Part shown: piece by piece, positions 1 to 9,412 of the stretch
Numbering within the stretch: position 1 is the stretch's first letter
Layout of the letters: each line of letters starts with the position of its first letter
Source: CAVOXO01 sp963700425
Lineage (GTDB): Bacteria > Actinomycetota > Acidimicrobiia > Acidimicrobiales > Microtrichaceae
Assembly: GCA_963700425.1 (NCBI GenBank)
Contig: CAVOXO010000001.1
Span: 1,178,001-1,242,000, forward strand
Reading direction: 5' to 3'
DNA: 64,000 nucleotides
Notes under the pieces: generated by a model
What the model was told of the DNA's origin: nothing
Database searches by the model: none
What the model saw: the letters and a program-made list of their open reading frames with translations, nothing else
Program-made: the position numbers and the translations under genes

Positions 1-2
1 GG

Positions 3-977
3 GTGATGCGGGAGATCTTCGAGCTGGTGGCCCGTTCCCGGCGGGACTGGCGGGCACACGACCGGGTTCTGGCCCGGTACGCCCCTGTCACTCTGATGCT
101 GATGCCGTTGCTGTGGGCGTTCGGAGTCGCCGCGGGTTTCGCCATGATGTTCTGGGCCGTCGGAGTCGGCGGGTGGGAGGAGTCCTTCCTGCTCAGCGGC
201 TCCTCGCTCACGACCTTGGGGATCAGATCGAGCGGTTCGGTCGTCGCGGCGACGCTGGCCAACGTCGAAGGCCTGCTCGGGCTCGGCCTGGTCGCCCTGC
301 TCATCAGCTTCCTGCCGACGATGTACTCGCGTTTCAGCCAGCGAGAAGCCCTGATCTCGAGCCTGCACGTCATGGCGGAACCGGCCCCTTCTCGCGACCG
401 GCCAGACGGAACGGCCCCCGACCCCGAGACGATGATCATCCGGGTCAACCGCATCGGCCGATTCGAGTCGCTGAACGAGACCTGGGTCGAGTGGGAGGAG
501 TTCTTCAGGGATCTGGAGGAGGCCCACACCACGTTCGCGGCGCTCAACTTCTTCAGGTCGATCCAACCGAACCGATCGTGGGTCGTGTCGGCGGGAGTGG
601 CACTGGATTCCGCCGCGCTGATCCAGTCCACCGTGGACGTCCCGTCGTCGCCGCAGGCCCAGTTGATGCTGAGATCGGGCTACACCGCACTTCGGCGCAT
701 CGCCGACTACTTCTTCATCGCCTACGAGCCCTTCCCCGAACCGACCGATCCGATCTCCTTCGAGCGTGTGCGCTTCGATGCCCTCTGCGATCGTCTCGCG
801 GACGCCGGCGTGCCGCTGGTCGCGGATCGGGACCGGGCCTGGCGTGACTTCGCCGGTTGGCGGGTGAACTACGACACCGTGCTCCACGCCCTCCTGCACC
901 TCACGTCGGCGCCGCCGGCGTCATGGTTCGGCCCGGAGTTCCGCTACCGCCGACCCCCGCTCATCCGCCGGGGGTGA
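3..977 (+). CDS. Potassium-channel-like membrane protein, 5' end cut by window
   Basis: The N-terminal third is hydrophobic: one membrane segment at about residues 28-53, then a pore-loop-like stretch with SGSSLTTLGI (about 65-75) and a second membrane segment at about 85-105. TTLGI resembles the TTxGYG selectivity filter of two-TM potassium channels but lacks the GYG signature, so ion selectivity cannot be assumed. The remaining two thirds are soluble and contain no regulatory domain I recognise. The reading frame is open to the window edge, so the GTG at 3 is probably not the true start. It converges on the lipoprotein gene at 961-1645 with a 17-nt overlap. Function is inferred only from the topology and filter-like motif. 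Confidence 0.55.
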   Translation: MMREIFELVARSRRDWRAHDRVLARYAPVTLMLMPLLWAFGVAAGFAMMFWAVGVGGWEESFLLSGSSLTTLGIRSSGSVVAATLANVEGLLGLGLVALLISFLPTMYSRFSQREALISSLHVMAEPAPSRDRPDGTAPDPETMIIRVNRIGRFESLNETWVEWEEFFRDLEEAHTTFAALNFFRSIQPNRSWVVSAGVALDSAALIQSTVDVPSSPQAQLMLRSGYTALRRIADYFFIAYEPFPEPTDPISFERVRFDALCDRLADAGVPLVADRDRAWRDFAGWRVNYDTVLHALLHLTSAPPASWFGPEFRYRRPPLIRRG

Positions 978-1645
978 TGCGCTCGTCGATCACCCGGAAC
1001 TGCCCCGACACGGTGGTGTCGGGTGCGCCGCTCTCACCGGGACAGATCATGTCGACCTCGCCGCTCGTCGCCACGTTGTGAATCGGCGGGTCGGTGGGGC
1101 CGGGTGGCAGCTGTTCGCTGAACGGTGACAGGTCGATGCGCAGGGTTCCGCTGGCTCCGCTCGGCACGTGGGCGGGGATCGGGAGAGCATCGGGATCGGG
1201 CGACAGCGTGTGGCTGGAACAGATGGAGTACTCGGTCTCGGGTCCGGGCACCCACTGGCCCGTTTCCTCGTCGAAGTCCATTCCGGCGGCGATGACGAAG
1301 GTCAGGCGGAACGGCAAGGTGGCGATGTCGAAGGTGCCCTCGACCCCCTGAGCGATCGGGTACCAGGGTCCGTATCCGAACTCGTCATCGACCGAGATTC
1401 CCATGTCGAGCACGTGACCCGTGTCGTCCACTGCGGTGACCGACAGATGACTGCTGTGGAGACCCCAACTGTCGTTGGTCCACGGCACGACGGCTCCACG
1501 GTTCCACTGGACACGCGACCGGTCCGCCGACATCCACTGCGAAGAACGAGGACGCGGGTGCGGGCGGTACGCACGCCGCCGTGGTCATCGCCACGATCAC
1601 ACCCATGCCGGTGAACAACCGTCGTCGCCTTGTCGGTTCGCTCAT
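961..1645 (-). CDS. Secreted lipoprotein of unknown function, one frameshift
   Basis: The start at 1645 opens an N-terminus MSEPTRRRRLFTG followed by a hydrophobic stretch ending in MTTAAC, a good lipobox with the lipidated cysteine about residue 25. The frame closes soon after, but the next frame from about 1533 continues as a soluble, acidic and aromatic-rich domain of about 190 residues ending at 961. One extra base near 1530-1540 would join the two. I recognise no family. Two cysteines (SICSSH and DMICPG) could form a disulfide outside the cell. Export and membrane anchoring are inferred from the signal; the joining of the two frames is inferred from the missing signal peptide in the downstream part. 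Confidence 0.55.
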
Positions 1646-1910
1646 CTCGACCCGCCCCCGTTCTCCCCGTCCCGGTCCTTCGTTCGGCGACGATATCGAG
1701 ACCGCGGCGGTTCCCGACGAGCGGGGAATGCGGACAGGGATCCGCAGGTCGATGCAGGTGCCTGTGACCTCCAGGGGTCCCGGTGATCGGTGATGGCCCC
1801 GCCACTCCCTCCGGCGGGGCCATCGCTGGTGGAGGGGTCGGTGGTTCTGGGATGCCACCGCTCCCCGTGTGTGGATCGTTCACCTTCGGAGGCCGGCGGA
1901 CCCACGTCCG

Positions 1911-2312
1911 TCATGGGCTGGTGGGGTGATGGGCGCCAGTCTCGGGGTCGTGGGTACCGCCTGCGGAGAAGCGGTGTGCGAGCGCGGTCGCGATCTCGCG
2001 ATGCCGCAGCAGGAAGGCGCGCTCGTCGAGTCGCTTCCGTCGCAGCCAGCTGGTGACCTCGTCGTTGCACTTGCTGGCGTTGCAGGAACGGCATGCCGGC
2101 GCAATGTTGTCGAGCGTGTAACGGCCGCCACGTGAGAGAGCCAACACGCAGTCCCGTTGAAGGGGCCGGTCGCTCGCACCGCAATACGCGCACCCGCCCC
2201 AGGCGGTCTTGAGAGCGTCCCATTGCGCATCGCTCAGATCGTGCTCGACACGGTCCATTCGGCGTTTGCGCTTGCGTGCGCTCCTGGCCTTGCGGCTCCC
2301 GTTGCTCGGCAC
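1911..2312 (-). CDS. Small HNH endonuclease-family protein
   Basis: About 133 residues. A very basic N-terminus (SRKARSARKRKRRMDRVE) is followed by a WGGCAYCG zinc-knuckle half, then LSRGGRYTLDNIAPACRSCN, which supplies the HNH-type Asn and the second CxxC pair, and a conserved tail with WLRRKRLDERAFLLRH. Short HNH proteins of exactly this layout are common single-copy genes in actinobacteria; their substrate is not known to me, and nicking or restriction activity is possible but unproven. The GTG at 2312 is chosen because a TACGCT element (2319-2324) lies 6 nt upstream, matching the leaderless pattern seen elsewhere in the window. A longer reading up to 2465 would overlap the divergent gene at 2398 and is unlikely. 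Confidence 0.7.
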   Translation of the reverse strand: MPSNGSRKARSARKRKRRMDRVEHDLSDAQWDALKTAWGGCAYCGASDRPLQRDCVLALSRGGRYTLDNIAPACRSCNASKCNDEVTSWLRRKRLDERAFLLRHREIATALAHRFSAGGTHDPETGAHHPTSP

Positions 2313-2318
2313 GGCCCC

Positions 2319-2324
2319 AGCGTA
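2319..2324 (-). promoter_or_regulatory. Leaderless -10 element of the HNH gene
   Basis: TACGCT on the minus strand with a 6-nt gap to GTG 2312. It matches the TANNNT-N6-8-start pattern found at ten genes in this window, so transcription probably begins at the start codon. Confidence 0.5.
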
Positions 2325-2397
2325 TTCACCCCTCCGATCCACCTGTGGTGAACTGGCGCGGAGCACAGCCGGTGCCGATGGCCACGAGGACGAGCGA

Positions 2398-2748
2398 ATG
2401 ATCGAGAAGATGGAGCGGAGCGCCGGCGACAAGCTGGGTTTCGTCGTGTCCGGCGATGTCACCAAGGCCGACTACGAGACCCTGGTGCCGGCCGTCGACG
2501 CAGCCATCGAGGCGCACGGGTCGGTGTCATTGCTGCTGGACCTCGCAGGCTTTCACTGGGAGAGGATCAGCGCCTGGGGGGTCGACCTCCGATTCGGCCG
2601 CGACCATCACGACAGCATCGCCCGGGTGGCGATCGTGGGTGACAAACAGTGGGAACGACACCTCGCCTCGCTGGCCGCGCCCTACTACGCACGGGAGGCT
2701 CGATTGTTCGAGACCGATGACGACGCCTGGGACTGGTTGGACGCGTGA
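2398..2748 (+). CDS. SpoIIAA-like (STAS-fold) protein
   Basis: A 116-residue protein beginning MIEKMERSAG at the ATG 2398. The alternation GFVVSGDVTKADYETLVPAV, SVSLLLDLAGF and the C-terminal WLDA-type ending are typical of the SpoIIAA-like family, small cytosolic proteins that share the STAS fold with anti-anti-sigma factors but usually lack the phosphorylatable serine. A role in binding a lipid or in stress signalling has been suggested for relatives; nothing here settles it. It is divergent from the HNH gene and convergent with the DUF3556 gene. Longer versions starting at 2209 would run through the HNH promoter and are rejected. Confidence 0.65.
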   Translation: MIEKMERSAGDKLGFVVSGDVTKADYETLVPAVDAAIEAHGSVSLLLDLAGFHWERISAWGVDLRFGRDHHDSIARVAIVGDKQWERHLASLAAPYYAREARLFETDDDAWDWLDA

Positions 2749-2795
2749 CACGCTGAGACCACCGCCCCTGCGGTGCGAAACGGGGACGAGGACGA

Positions 2796-4500
2796 CTACC
2801 CCGCAGTCTGAACGGCGGCCGCGCCCCAGGGCTGCAGGTCGAGCAGATCGCGGATCTCGATGTGTCCGTCGCTGAGGGCCCCGGTCGCCGCGTCCGCCAC
2901 CCGCCAGTGCATCCGTTGTCGATGGATCGGCTGGGACTCGAGAAAGAGACACCGCAGGTCGCCCGGTTCGAAGTCACACTCGCTCCTGAATCGCGCGCCA
3001 GGAGCTGTTCGTGATGGAGATGGCCGTCGCCGAAGTTCCAGCCGAGCACCAGCCCGGCGACCATCTCGCCGTCGATCATCTCGAACGCGTCGGGTCCCGA
3101 GCGACGCAACCGTCGGGGTCGTCGGCGGCCAGATCCTCGTAGGTGCGGGGCAGCAGAGTCGCCAGCGCGCGGCCGTGGAGGTGCATGGCCCTGAAGGCCT
3201 GCCCGCGGGCCATGGTGACGTCGTAGGTTCCCGGCTCGATGTTGCCTTCGAGCTGGATGCGGTGCAGCGGCGCGGCCTTGGTGATGCGCTCGTCGAGTCG
3301 CTCCATGAGGCCCGGTCGGAAGAGCCACACGCTGGCCGCCCAGTTGCCCGCGTAGTAGCGCATCGACGGCAGGAACGAGATCTTGTCGGGCCGGACGCTC
3401 CCCAGGACCGGTCCGATCAGCACCCAGGCGACCAACACCGCGGCCAGGACGGGCGAGTCGATCGACCAGAACGGCACGTCGGCGTGGGCGCCGAAGAGGA
3501 CGAGTCCGGAGTAGATGAACATGATGTTCCACTCGAGGGGGACGCCCATGGGGATGCTGAAGAGGATGTTGAGATGGAACAGCACCATGACCACGAGAGC
3601 GATGGTGTGAAGTGTTCCGCCGGTGGTGAACGCGAGCGTCAGCGGAAAGGCGAACTCGACAGCGGTCGCACCGTGAGCGATCGTGGCCGACACTCGAGAG
3701 CCCCTCAGGTCGTCGGGGTAGGAGCGATACAGAGCCCGACGAACACGGGTCGACCGCTGGATCGGGCTGTTGGACTGCATGATCGCGATCACGTTGGGGA
3801 AGTGGTGGTTGAGTTTCGAGGTCGCCGCACCCAGCCACAGGGCCAGCTGGACCACCTTGGCGCCGGCCCACAGGTCCGCGGGGAACAGGAAGACGAACGC
3901 GGTGATGAGGTAGTGCTCCGACCGGGCCGCCAGGAAGATCGTCTTGTCGCGCAGGCCGAGGACGCACAGCACCGCGATGAGGGGCACCAGCTCTCCGCGG
4001 CCGATTCGAGCTGACACCAGAGCGTTCAACAACAACCCCAACAGCGCCGCGTAGAGCGCTACGTCGACCGAGGTCCGCCGGTTTCCGCTCGTGAAGGGCA
4101 CCCATGTGAAGGGGCGGAGGCGAGTTGTGCCGGGCCGCAACCAGTGCCGGGTGGCGGGGAACATCGGACCGTAGTGACCGGTGAGCGGACCGCTGCCGCA
4201 CCCGAGCCCCATGACCTCGAACATCATCGTCCAGAGGATCGCCTTCTGGAACGCCAACGGCGCGGACCACCAGTCTGCGAACGATCCCGGCCCACCCAGC
4301 GAGGGCGTCAGCGCCGCGAAGACGAAGAAGGCGCCGATGTAGAAGGCGATCTTCATCACATACAGCACGTAGACGACATCGGGTGCGCCGAAACCCTGGG
4401 TGCACCAGGTGACACACATCATGCGAAGGCGGTCGGGGTAGGGGAGCGCCCGCCACTCCTCGACGTCGAAATCCGGCTCGTCCGGCTTCGTCAACCCCAC
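2796..4500 (-). CDS. DUF3556-family integral membrane protein, two frameshifts
   Basis: The N-terminal 450 residues form a polytopic membrane protein with about ten hydrophobic segments and the opening FDVEEWRALPYPDRLRMMC typical of DUF3556, a family of mycobacteria and acidimicrobia without assigned function. The frame breaks near 3097; the adjacent frame continues with DAFEMIDGEMVAGLVLGWNF, breaks again near 2985, and a third frame ends with DGHIEIRDLLDLQPWG at the stop 2796. Both changes behave as single-base losses. I place the start at GTG 4500 (VGLTKPDEPDFDVEEW), since family members begin just before this motif; an ATG at 4566 is the alternative but would reach almost to the divergent gene. 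It shares a short upstream region with the FAD oxidoreductase, suggesting a common process, perhaps lipid or carotenoid related. Confidence 0.7.
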
Positions 4501-4571
4501 GTGGTGACCATCCCCCTCGTGCCGATGCAATACTCCGGCAATGTATACCGCCTCACCGAAGGGCAATTCGC
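4501..4571. promoter_or_regulatory. Divergent intergenic region, DUF3556 / FAD oxidoreductase
   Basis: About 70 bp separates the two outward-reading starts. It contains GTATAC near 4541-4548, which can supply a TATACC or TATACAT -10-like element in either direction, and a GAAGGG ribosome-site candidate at about 4557-4562 before the TTG start at 4572. The promoter assignment is tentative. Confidence 0.3.
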
Positions 4572-5976
4572 TTGACCACTCATGACGCAGTTGTGGTCGG
4601 GTCGGGGCCGAACGGGCTGGCCGCCGCCATCACTCTGGCGGACTGCGGGGGCCTCGGTGGTCGTGCTGGAAGCCAAGGACACTCCTGGCGGTGGCATGCG
4701 CACCAGGGAACTCACCCTTCCCGGGTTCCGCCACGACGTCTGCGCCGCCATCCACCCGATGGGGGCGGCCGGAACGTTCTTCGACCGGTTCGGCGTGGAC
4801 GTCGAGTGGGTTCAGCCCGAGGTGATGGTGGCTCACCCCCTCGACGACGGAACGGCGGGAGTCATCCACCGTTCGGTGGCCGACACCGCCGCGGCGAACG
4901 GTGTTCCTCGTTGGGAGCGGCTCTTCGGACCGGTGATCGATCGATGGCAGGACGTCGACAGCGACATCCTCGGCCCGGTCTGGCACATTCCGAGACACCC
5001 GCTCACGCTCGCCCGGCTGGGCGTCAGCGCCGTCCCGCCCGCGACCGCCATCGCCCGCTGGTTGGGCACGGACCGCGGCGGGGCCCTCTTCGCCGGAGTT
5101 GCCGCTCACACCAACACGAACCTCTCGTGGCCGATGTCCTCGAGCGGCGGGCTGGGGCTCATCGCCGCCGGCCACGTCGCCGGCTGGCCGTGCGCGAGGG
5201 GCGGGTCGCAGTCCATCGCGGACGCCATGGTGACGCGACTCCGCGATCTCGGCGGCGAGGTGGAGTGCAACCAGGAGGTGCGCTCGATGAGCGAGCTCCC
5301 GTCGGCGGACGCATACCTGTTCGACACCACGCCGTGGCAGCTCGAACGCATCGCGGGCGACCGCGTCCCCGACCGCGTGCGGCGGGCGTGGCGCCGGTTC
5401 CGACGGGGTGGAGGGTCCTTCAAGATCGACTATGCGCTCGATGGCCCCATGCCGTGGACCAACCCCGACGCCCGCCGTGCGGGCACGGTTCACCTCGGCG
5501 GCACATGGTCCGAGGTCGCCGCCGCCGAGGCGCAGGTCCGCAGCGGGAAGACCGCGGCGCGGCCCTACGTGCTGGTGGCCCAACAGTCGGTCTTCGATGA
5601 CACCCGCGCCCCCGCCGGGAAGCACACGTTGTGGGCCTACTGCCACGTGCCGAACGGATGCACCGAGGACGTGTCCGCCACGATCGAGGGCCAGTTCGAC
5701 CGTTTCGCCCCGGGGTGGCGCGACCTGGTTGCGGCGCGGGTCGTCACGACGCCGGGGGATCTGGAGGCCTACAACCCGAACTACGTCGGCGGAGCGATCG
5801 ACGGTGGCTCATCGGAGTTGCACCAGGTGTTGTTCCGGCCTGATTTCTCGCTGGACCCCTATCGGGTCGGCGAGACGAGGATGTGGCTCTGCAGCAGCTC
5901 GACGCCTCCTGGCGGCGGCGTGCACGGCATCTGCGGCTACAGAGCTGCGATGTCGGCTCTCCGCGTCATCGGGTGA
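4572..5976 (+). CDS. FAD-dependent oxidoreductase, phytoene-desaturase-like, one frameshift
   Basis: The TTG start at 4572 opens TTHDAVVVGSGPNGLAAAI, a Rossmann dinucleotide-binding motif (GxGxxG) of the phytoene desaturase / CrtI-like flavoprotein superfamily. The next frame then carries ASVVVLEAKDTPGGGMRTRE, the second strand and the GG(R/M)xRT element. One extra T near 4645 (LAD-GASVVVLEA) explains the change. The rest (to 5976) contains the substrate-domain features and a C-terminal GGGVHGICGY, corresponding to the family's second FAD-contact segment. Such proteins desaturate, isomerise or reduce long isoprenoid or lipid chains; the substrate is unknown. It is divergent from the DUF3556 membrane protein. 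The overlapping ATG at 4582 gives a frame without the FAD motif and is not the start. Confidence 0.75.
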
Positions 5977-6116
5977 GCAGAGTTCGCGGCGCACTTCCCA
6001 TCTCGCCATCGCGCCCGGGGTCGTGGCAACGGCGTCACCCAGCGGGCTCCTGTGGTGGCGTCGTCCGGTGCGGCCCCGGAGGCGAACTCACCCGGTGGGG
6101 CGGGTCTCGGTCGGTA

Positions 6117-6602
6117 TCAGCGCCCGGGTGCGTCGTCGGGACCCGGCGCGGTGGGCCGGACTCCCGGGATGGCGATTCCGACGAGACCCCGGAGAGCGGC
6201 CTTCGTCGTGTCCAGGAAGTCGAAGGAGTCACGCCACAGGGTGATGCGGCCATCGTGGACGTCGAAGCGACCCCAGACCCAGAACTGGATGCGGAGCGGC
6301 CCGAACACGAGCACGTCGGTGCGCTCGGTGAGGACGATGGGGCCGTCGGCGGACATCGAGTGCAGATAGACCTCGAACGACGCCGCGTCGTGTTCGAATG
6401 CCCGGAGTGCCCGCTCGACCCGGTCTCGACCCCTGATCGTCGGCAGGCCGACGTTCGTGTAGACGACATCATCGGCCAGGAGAGACATCGCTCCCTCGAG
6501 GTCGGATGCCGCCAGGGCCTCGAGGAACGCCTCGACGACCGCTCGCGGATGTCCGAGGGTCACGTCGTGGGGAGCGGGGTCGGGCAGGAGTGCGGTCGGC
6601 AT
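6117..6602 (-). CDS. Limonene-1,2-epoxide hydrolase-like / NTF2-fold protein
   Basis: A 161-residue protein. After a short N-terminus come VVEAFLEALAASDLEGAMSL and DDVVYTNVGLPTIRGRDRV, followed by WVWGRFDVHDGRITLWRDSFD. The last of these matches the limonene-epoxide hydrolase signature in which Arg and two Asp residues activate water (here R in GRFDV, D in WRDSFD). The fold is the NTF2 / SnoaL cone. Cytosolic epoxide hydrolysis is plausible and the substrate unknown. The ATG at 6602 is supported by a TAGCAT element 7 nt upstream (6610-6615). The gene stands alone, facing back toward the FAD oxidoreductase. Confidence 0.65.
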   Translation of the reverse strand: MPTALLPDPAPHDVTLGHPRAVVEAFLEALAASDLEGAMSLLADDVVYTNVGLPTIRGRDRVERALRAFEHDAASFEVYLHSMSADGPIVLTERTDVLVFGPLRIQFWVWGRFDVHDGRITLWRDSFDFLDTTKAALRGLVGIAIPGVRPTAPGPDDAPGR

Positions 6603-6609
6603 GGTCGGG

Positions 6610-6615
6610 ATGCTA
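6610..6615 (-). promoter_or_regulatory. Leaderless -10 element of the NTF2-fold gene
   Basis: TAGCAT on the minus strand, 7 nt before ATG 6602, preceded by C as in several other starts of this window. Confidence 0.5.
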
Positions 6616-6738
6616 GCGACAGGGCCCGGGGTGATGGCGCGCTGTGTCGGGTCCTGATCGCCACGTCCTGCGTGAAATGATGCGAAGCGACGATACGACG
6701 AGTCGGCACGTTGCCGCCGACCAGGGGTGAGGGGACCG

Positions 6739-7833
6739 ATGACGCAGGACACGTTCGTGGTGACGGGGTTTCCCGGGTTTCTGGGAAGCCGGCTCCTCCC
6801 GAGGCTGCTCGACCGGGCTCCCGACAGCAGAGCGGTCTGTCTCGTCCAGCCCAAGTTCGAGGCGGTGGCCCGGGCGAGAGTCGACCGGCTCGTCTCGGCC
6901 AACTCCGCGCTGGAGGGTCGCATCGAACTCGTCCAGGGTGACATCACGCAGAAGGACCTGGGGGTCGACGATTCTGCGGCGCTCGCCGCCCGGACGACCG
7001 AGATCTGGCATCTGGCCGCGGTGTACGACCTCAGCGTGGCCCGTGACCTGGCGATGCGGGTCAATGTCGAGGGCACGGCCAACGTCGTGCACTTCGCACA
7101 GGGCTGTCAGAAGTTGACCCGACATCACTACGTGAGCACCTGCTACGTGAGCGGCCGACACTGCGGGCCGTTTCGCGAGACCGATCTGGACGTCGGCCAG
7201 ACGTTCAACAACTTCTACGAGGAGACCAAGTTCCTGGCGGAGTGCGAGGTGGCAGCGGCGCGAGAGGGTGGGATGCCGACGACCGTCTATCGACCGGCCG
7301 TCGTCGTCGGCGATTCCACGACGGGCGAGACCCAGAAGTTCGATGGGCCCTACTTCCTGTTGCAGTGGCTGCTGCGCCAACCCACCCGGGCCGTGGTGCC
7401 GGTCGTGGGTGACCCGACGATGGCGCGATTCAACATGGTCCCCTCCGATTTCGTCGTCGACGGCATCGACCATCTCTCCGGTCTCGCCGCGTCGTCGGGT
7501 CGCACCTACACGTTGGCGGACCCGCGCCCGCTCACCGTCGACGGCCTGATCGACGAGATGTGCCGTGCCACGGGGCGTCGGGGTATCCGGGTCCGGCTGC
7601 CCCGACGGGCCGCCAAATGGGCGTTGGGGCACATCGGTCCCATCGAACGGGTCGTCGGCATCCCCGCAGACGCCGTGGACTACTTCGCACATCCGACCCA
7701 CTACGACACGTCGCTGGCCCAGGCCGATCTGTCGGGGAGCGGAGTGGTCTGCCCCCCGGTCGGCGACTATCTCGGCGTGCTGGTGTCGTTCATGGCCGAA
7801 CACGGCGAGGCGGATCTCGGCGTCATGGTCTAG
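6739..7833 (+). CDS. SDR-family NAD-binding reductase, fatty acyl-CoA reductase-like
   Basis: A 364-residue extended SDR. TGFPGFLGSRLLPRLL (about 8-23) is the TGxxGxxG cofactor loop. YEETKFLAEC holds the YxxxK catalytic pair, preceded by the STCYVSG serine strand. The arrangement matches the NAD-binding_4 (male sterility / acyl-CoA reductase) group, where the domain reduces thioester-bound acyl chains, but similar proteins act on steroids or polyketides. The start at ATG 6739 has GAGGGGAC as a ribosome site; the upstream in-frame ATG at 6727 is less well placed. It converges on the glycosyltransferase gene with an 11-nt overlap. Confidence 0.65.
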   Translation: MTQDTFVVTGFPGFLGSRLLPRLLDRAPDSRAVCLVQPKFEAVARARVDRLVSANSALEGRIELVQGDITQKDLGVDDSAALAARTTEIWHLAAVYDLSVARDLAMRVNVEGTANVVHFAQGCQKLTRHHYVSTCYVSGRHCGPFRETDLDVGQTFNNFYEETKFLAECEVAAAREGGMPTTVYRPAVVVGDSTTGETQKFDGPYFLLQWLLRQPTRAVVPVVGDPTMARFNMVPSDFVVDGIDHLSGLAASSGRTYTLADPRPLTVDGLIDEMCRATGRRGIRVRLPRRAAKWALGHIGPIERVVGIPADAVDYFAHPTHYDTSLAQADLSGSGVVCPPVGDYLGVLVSFMAEHGEADLGVMV

Positions 7834-8950
7834 GAGTCGTGACCGCGAAATGGTCCAGGAACGCGTCGAACTGGCGGTCCTTGTCGAAATGGTGAGTGAT
7901 CAGATCGCGGCCGGCGACGCCCATCCGGCGTCCCGTGGCGCGGTCGGTCGCCAACCGCTCGATCGCTCCGGCCAGGTCGATGACGTCTCCCGGGTCGACG
8001 AGTAGTCCGGTCTCGCCGTCGAGAACGACTTCGGGGGTGCCGGCCAGGCGGCTCGACACGACCGGCACCCCCATCGACATCGACTCCAGCAGGACATTGG
8101 GAAGGCCTTCACGGCGAAGGCTGGGAACAGCAAGGACGTCGATGACCTCGTAGATGTCGGCCGGCGTCGAGGTGAAGGGGAAGAAGCCGACCCGGTCGCC
8201 GAGCCCGAGGTCGGCGACCTTCGCGCGCAGCAGTGACTCGTCGGGTCCGTCGCCCACCAAGATGAGGTAGATGTCGGGGAGGCTCGTGCGAACCCGGGCC
8301 ACTGCGTCCAGCAGCTCCGATTGACCCTTGCGCTGTTCGAACGATCCGACGTTTCCGAGTATCGGAAAGGCATCGGGTGGAACGGTGTATCGCTGCCGCG
8401 CCCGTTCGGCCCGCGCGTCGTCGGGAGTGAACGTGGCGACGTCGGTGCCCTGGTAGATGAGGCTGACCCGATCGGCGGGAACTCCATAGACATCGATCAG
8501 GTGGCGTCGGGTGAAGTCGGCGATCGAGATCACGTGATACGCGATGTCCTCGGGAGGCGCGTAGTAGTCGCGGGGATACTCCGTCACGATCGTGCCGGCC
8601 TTCGGCTGGAGCACCGTCGTCAGACCAGACTCCTCGATGCACCTCGCCGCGAAGCGCGAGCAGTGGAATCCGGCGCGTGGGGGGTGCACCGTGCAGACGG
8701 CGACGTCCGCGTCGCACAGAGCGTCGGTCCACATGGCGATGTGACGGGCGTCGCTGGCGACCACCTCGTCGAACCCGTAGGTGATCAACCGCGCCTCGGT
8801 CGTGGCTGCGTCGCGGGCGTTGAAGCCCTCCGACGGGGTCAACAACGTGACCTCGTGACCCCTCGACGTGAACGCGCGGATCGCGTCGGCGACCCAGATC
8901 TGGGTGCCACCGTGGAGGTGGGTGTCCTCGATGAAACAGACGTGGGTCAC
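7823..8950 (-). CDS. Family 4 glycosyltransferase
   Basis: 375 residues of GT-B fold. The N-terminal domain begins with HVCFIEDTHLHGGTQIWV, and GGTQIW is the GG-containing acceptor loop. The C-terminal domain carries GNVGSFEQRKG, LILVGDGPDESLL and REGLPNVLLE, the EX7E motif that binds the nucleotide-sugar phosphate and ribose. GT4 enzymes are retaining and transfer a hexose or similar from a nucleotide sugar to a lipid, glycan or small molecule in the cytosol. Neighbours give no clue to the acceptor. The start is GTG 8950. Confidence 0.8.
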   Translation of the reverse strand: MTHVCFIEDTHLHGGTQIWVADAIRAFTSRGHEVTLLTPSEGFNARDAATTEARLITYGFDEVVASDARHIAMWTDALCDADVAVCTVHPPRAGFHCSRFAARCIEESGLTTVLQPKAGTIVTEYPRDYYAPPEDIAYHVISIADFTRRHLIDVYGVPADRVSLIYQGTDVATFTPDDARAERARQRYTVPPDAFPILGNVGSFEQRKGQSELLDAVARVRTSLPDIYLILVGDGPDESLLRAKVADLGLGDRVGFFPFTSTPADIYEVIDVLAVPSLRREGLPNVLLESMSMGVPVVSSRLAGTPEVVLDGETGLLVDPGDVIDLAGAIERLATDRATGRRMGVAGRDLITHHFDKDRQFDAFLDHFAVTTPRP

Positions 8951-9007
8951 AGATGTCCCGCGCCACGGTCGAACCCGCGGTTCAGCACGTTGCTCGCCGG
9001 TCGTCGA

Positions 9008-9379
9008 TCAGACGTGCTGATCGACGAGGATCACGTTGCCGTCGGGGTCCGTGAGGGTGAAGCTCGCCGGTCCGCTCGGCGAGTCGCCTGTCGTGTCCCC
9101 GGCCGGTTCGAGGCCGGACTCGACGAGGCTGTTGCGAAGATCTCGCACGTCGGTGAAGGTGTCCAGGGGTTCCGCCAGGCCGACCCATCCCGGATTGAAC
9201 GTCAAGATGTTGGTGTCGAACATGCCGTGGAAGAGTCCGATGACAGTGGTCCCGTTGGAGACGATGGTCCAGGACTCTCCGTCGCCGCCCATCATGGTGA
9301 ATCCGAGTGTCTCGTAGAAGGATCGCGAGGCGGCCATGTCCTGGACTGCGAGGCTGACCGAGAAAGCTCCGAGTTCCAT
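9008..9379 (-). CDS. VOC (glyoxalase/bleomycin-resistance fold) family protein
   Basis: 123 residues with the paired beta-alpha-beta-beta-beta layout: SVSLAVQDMAASRSFYETLG at the N-terminus and FTLTDPDGNVILVDQ at the C-terminus, the latter being the usual DPDGN turn of the second module. VOC proteins bind a divalent metal and act as lyases, isomerases or dioxygenases, or bind drugs; the first strand here has a Ser where metal-binding members have His, so catalysis is uncertain. A clear ribosome site GGAGGAAC precedes the ATG 9379, and a TAGGAT element at 9413-9418 could be its -10. Confidence 0.7.
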   Translation of the reverse strand: MELGAFSVSLAVQDMAASRSFYETLGFTMMGGDGESWTIVSNGTTVIGLFHGMFDTNILTFNPGWVGLAEPLDTFTDVRDLRNSLVESGLEPAGDTTGDSPSGPASFTLTDPDGNVILVDQHV

Positions 9380-9412
9380 CCTGTTCCTCCGCAGTGTCGT
9401 TGACGGAGCACC

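Noticed and set aside
2567..4456. 629-residue minus-strand frame over the DUF3556 gene
   Set aside because: Most of it is an out-of-frame shadow with arginine-rich low-complexity sequence; only a short piece near 2985-3097 belongs to the real gene.
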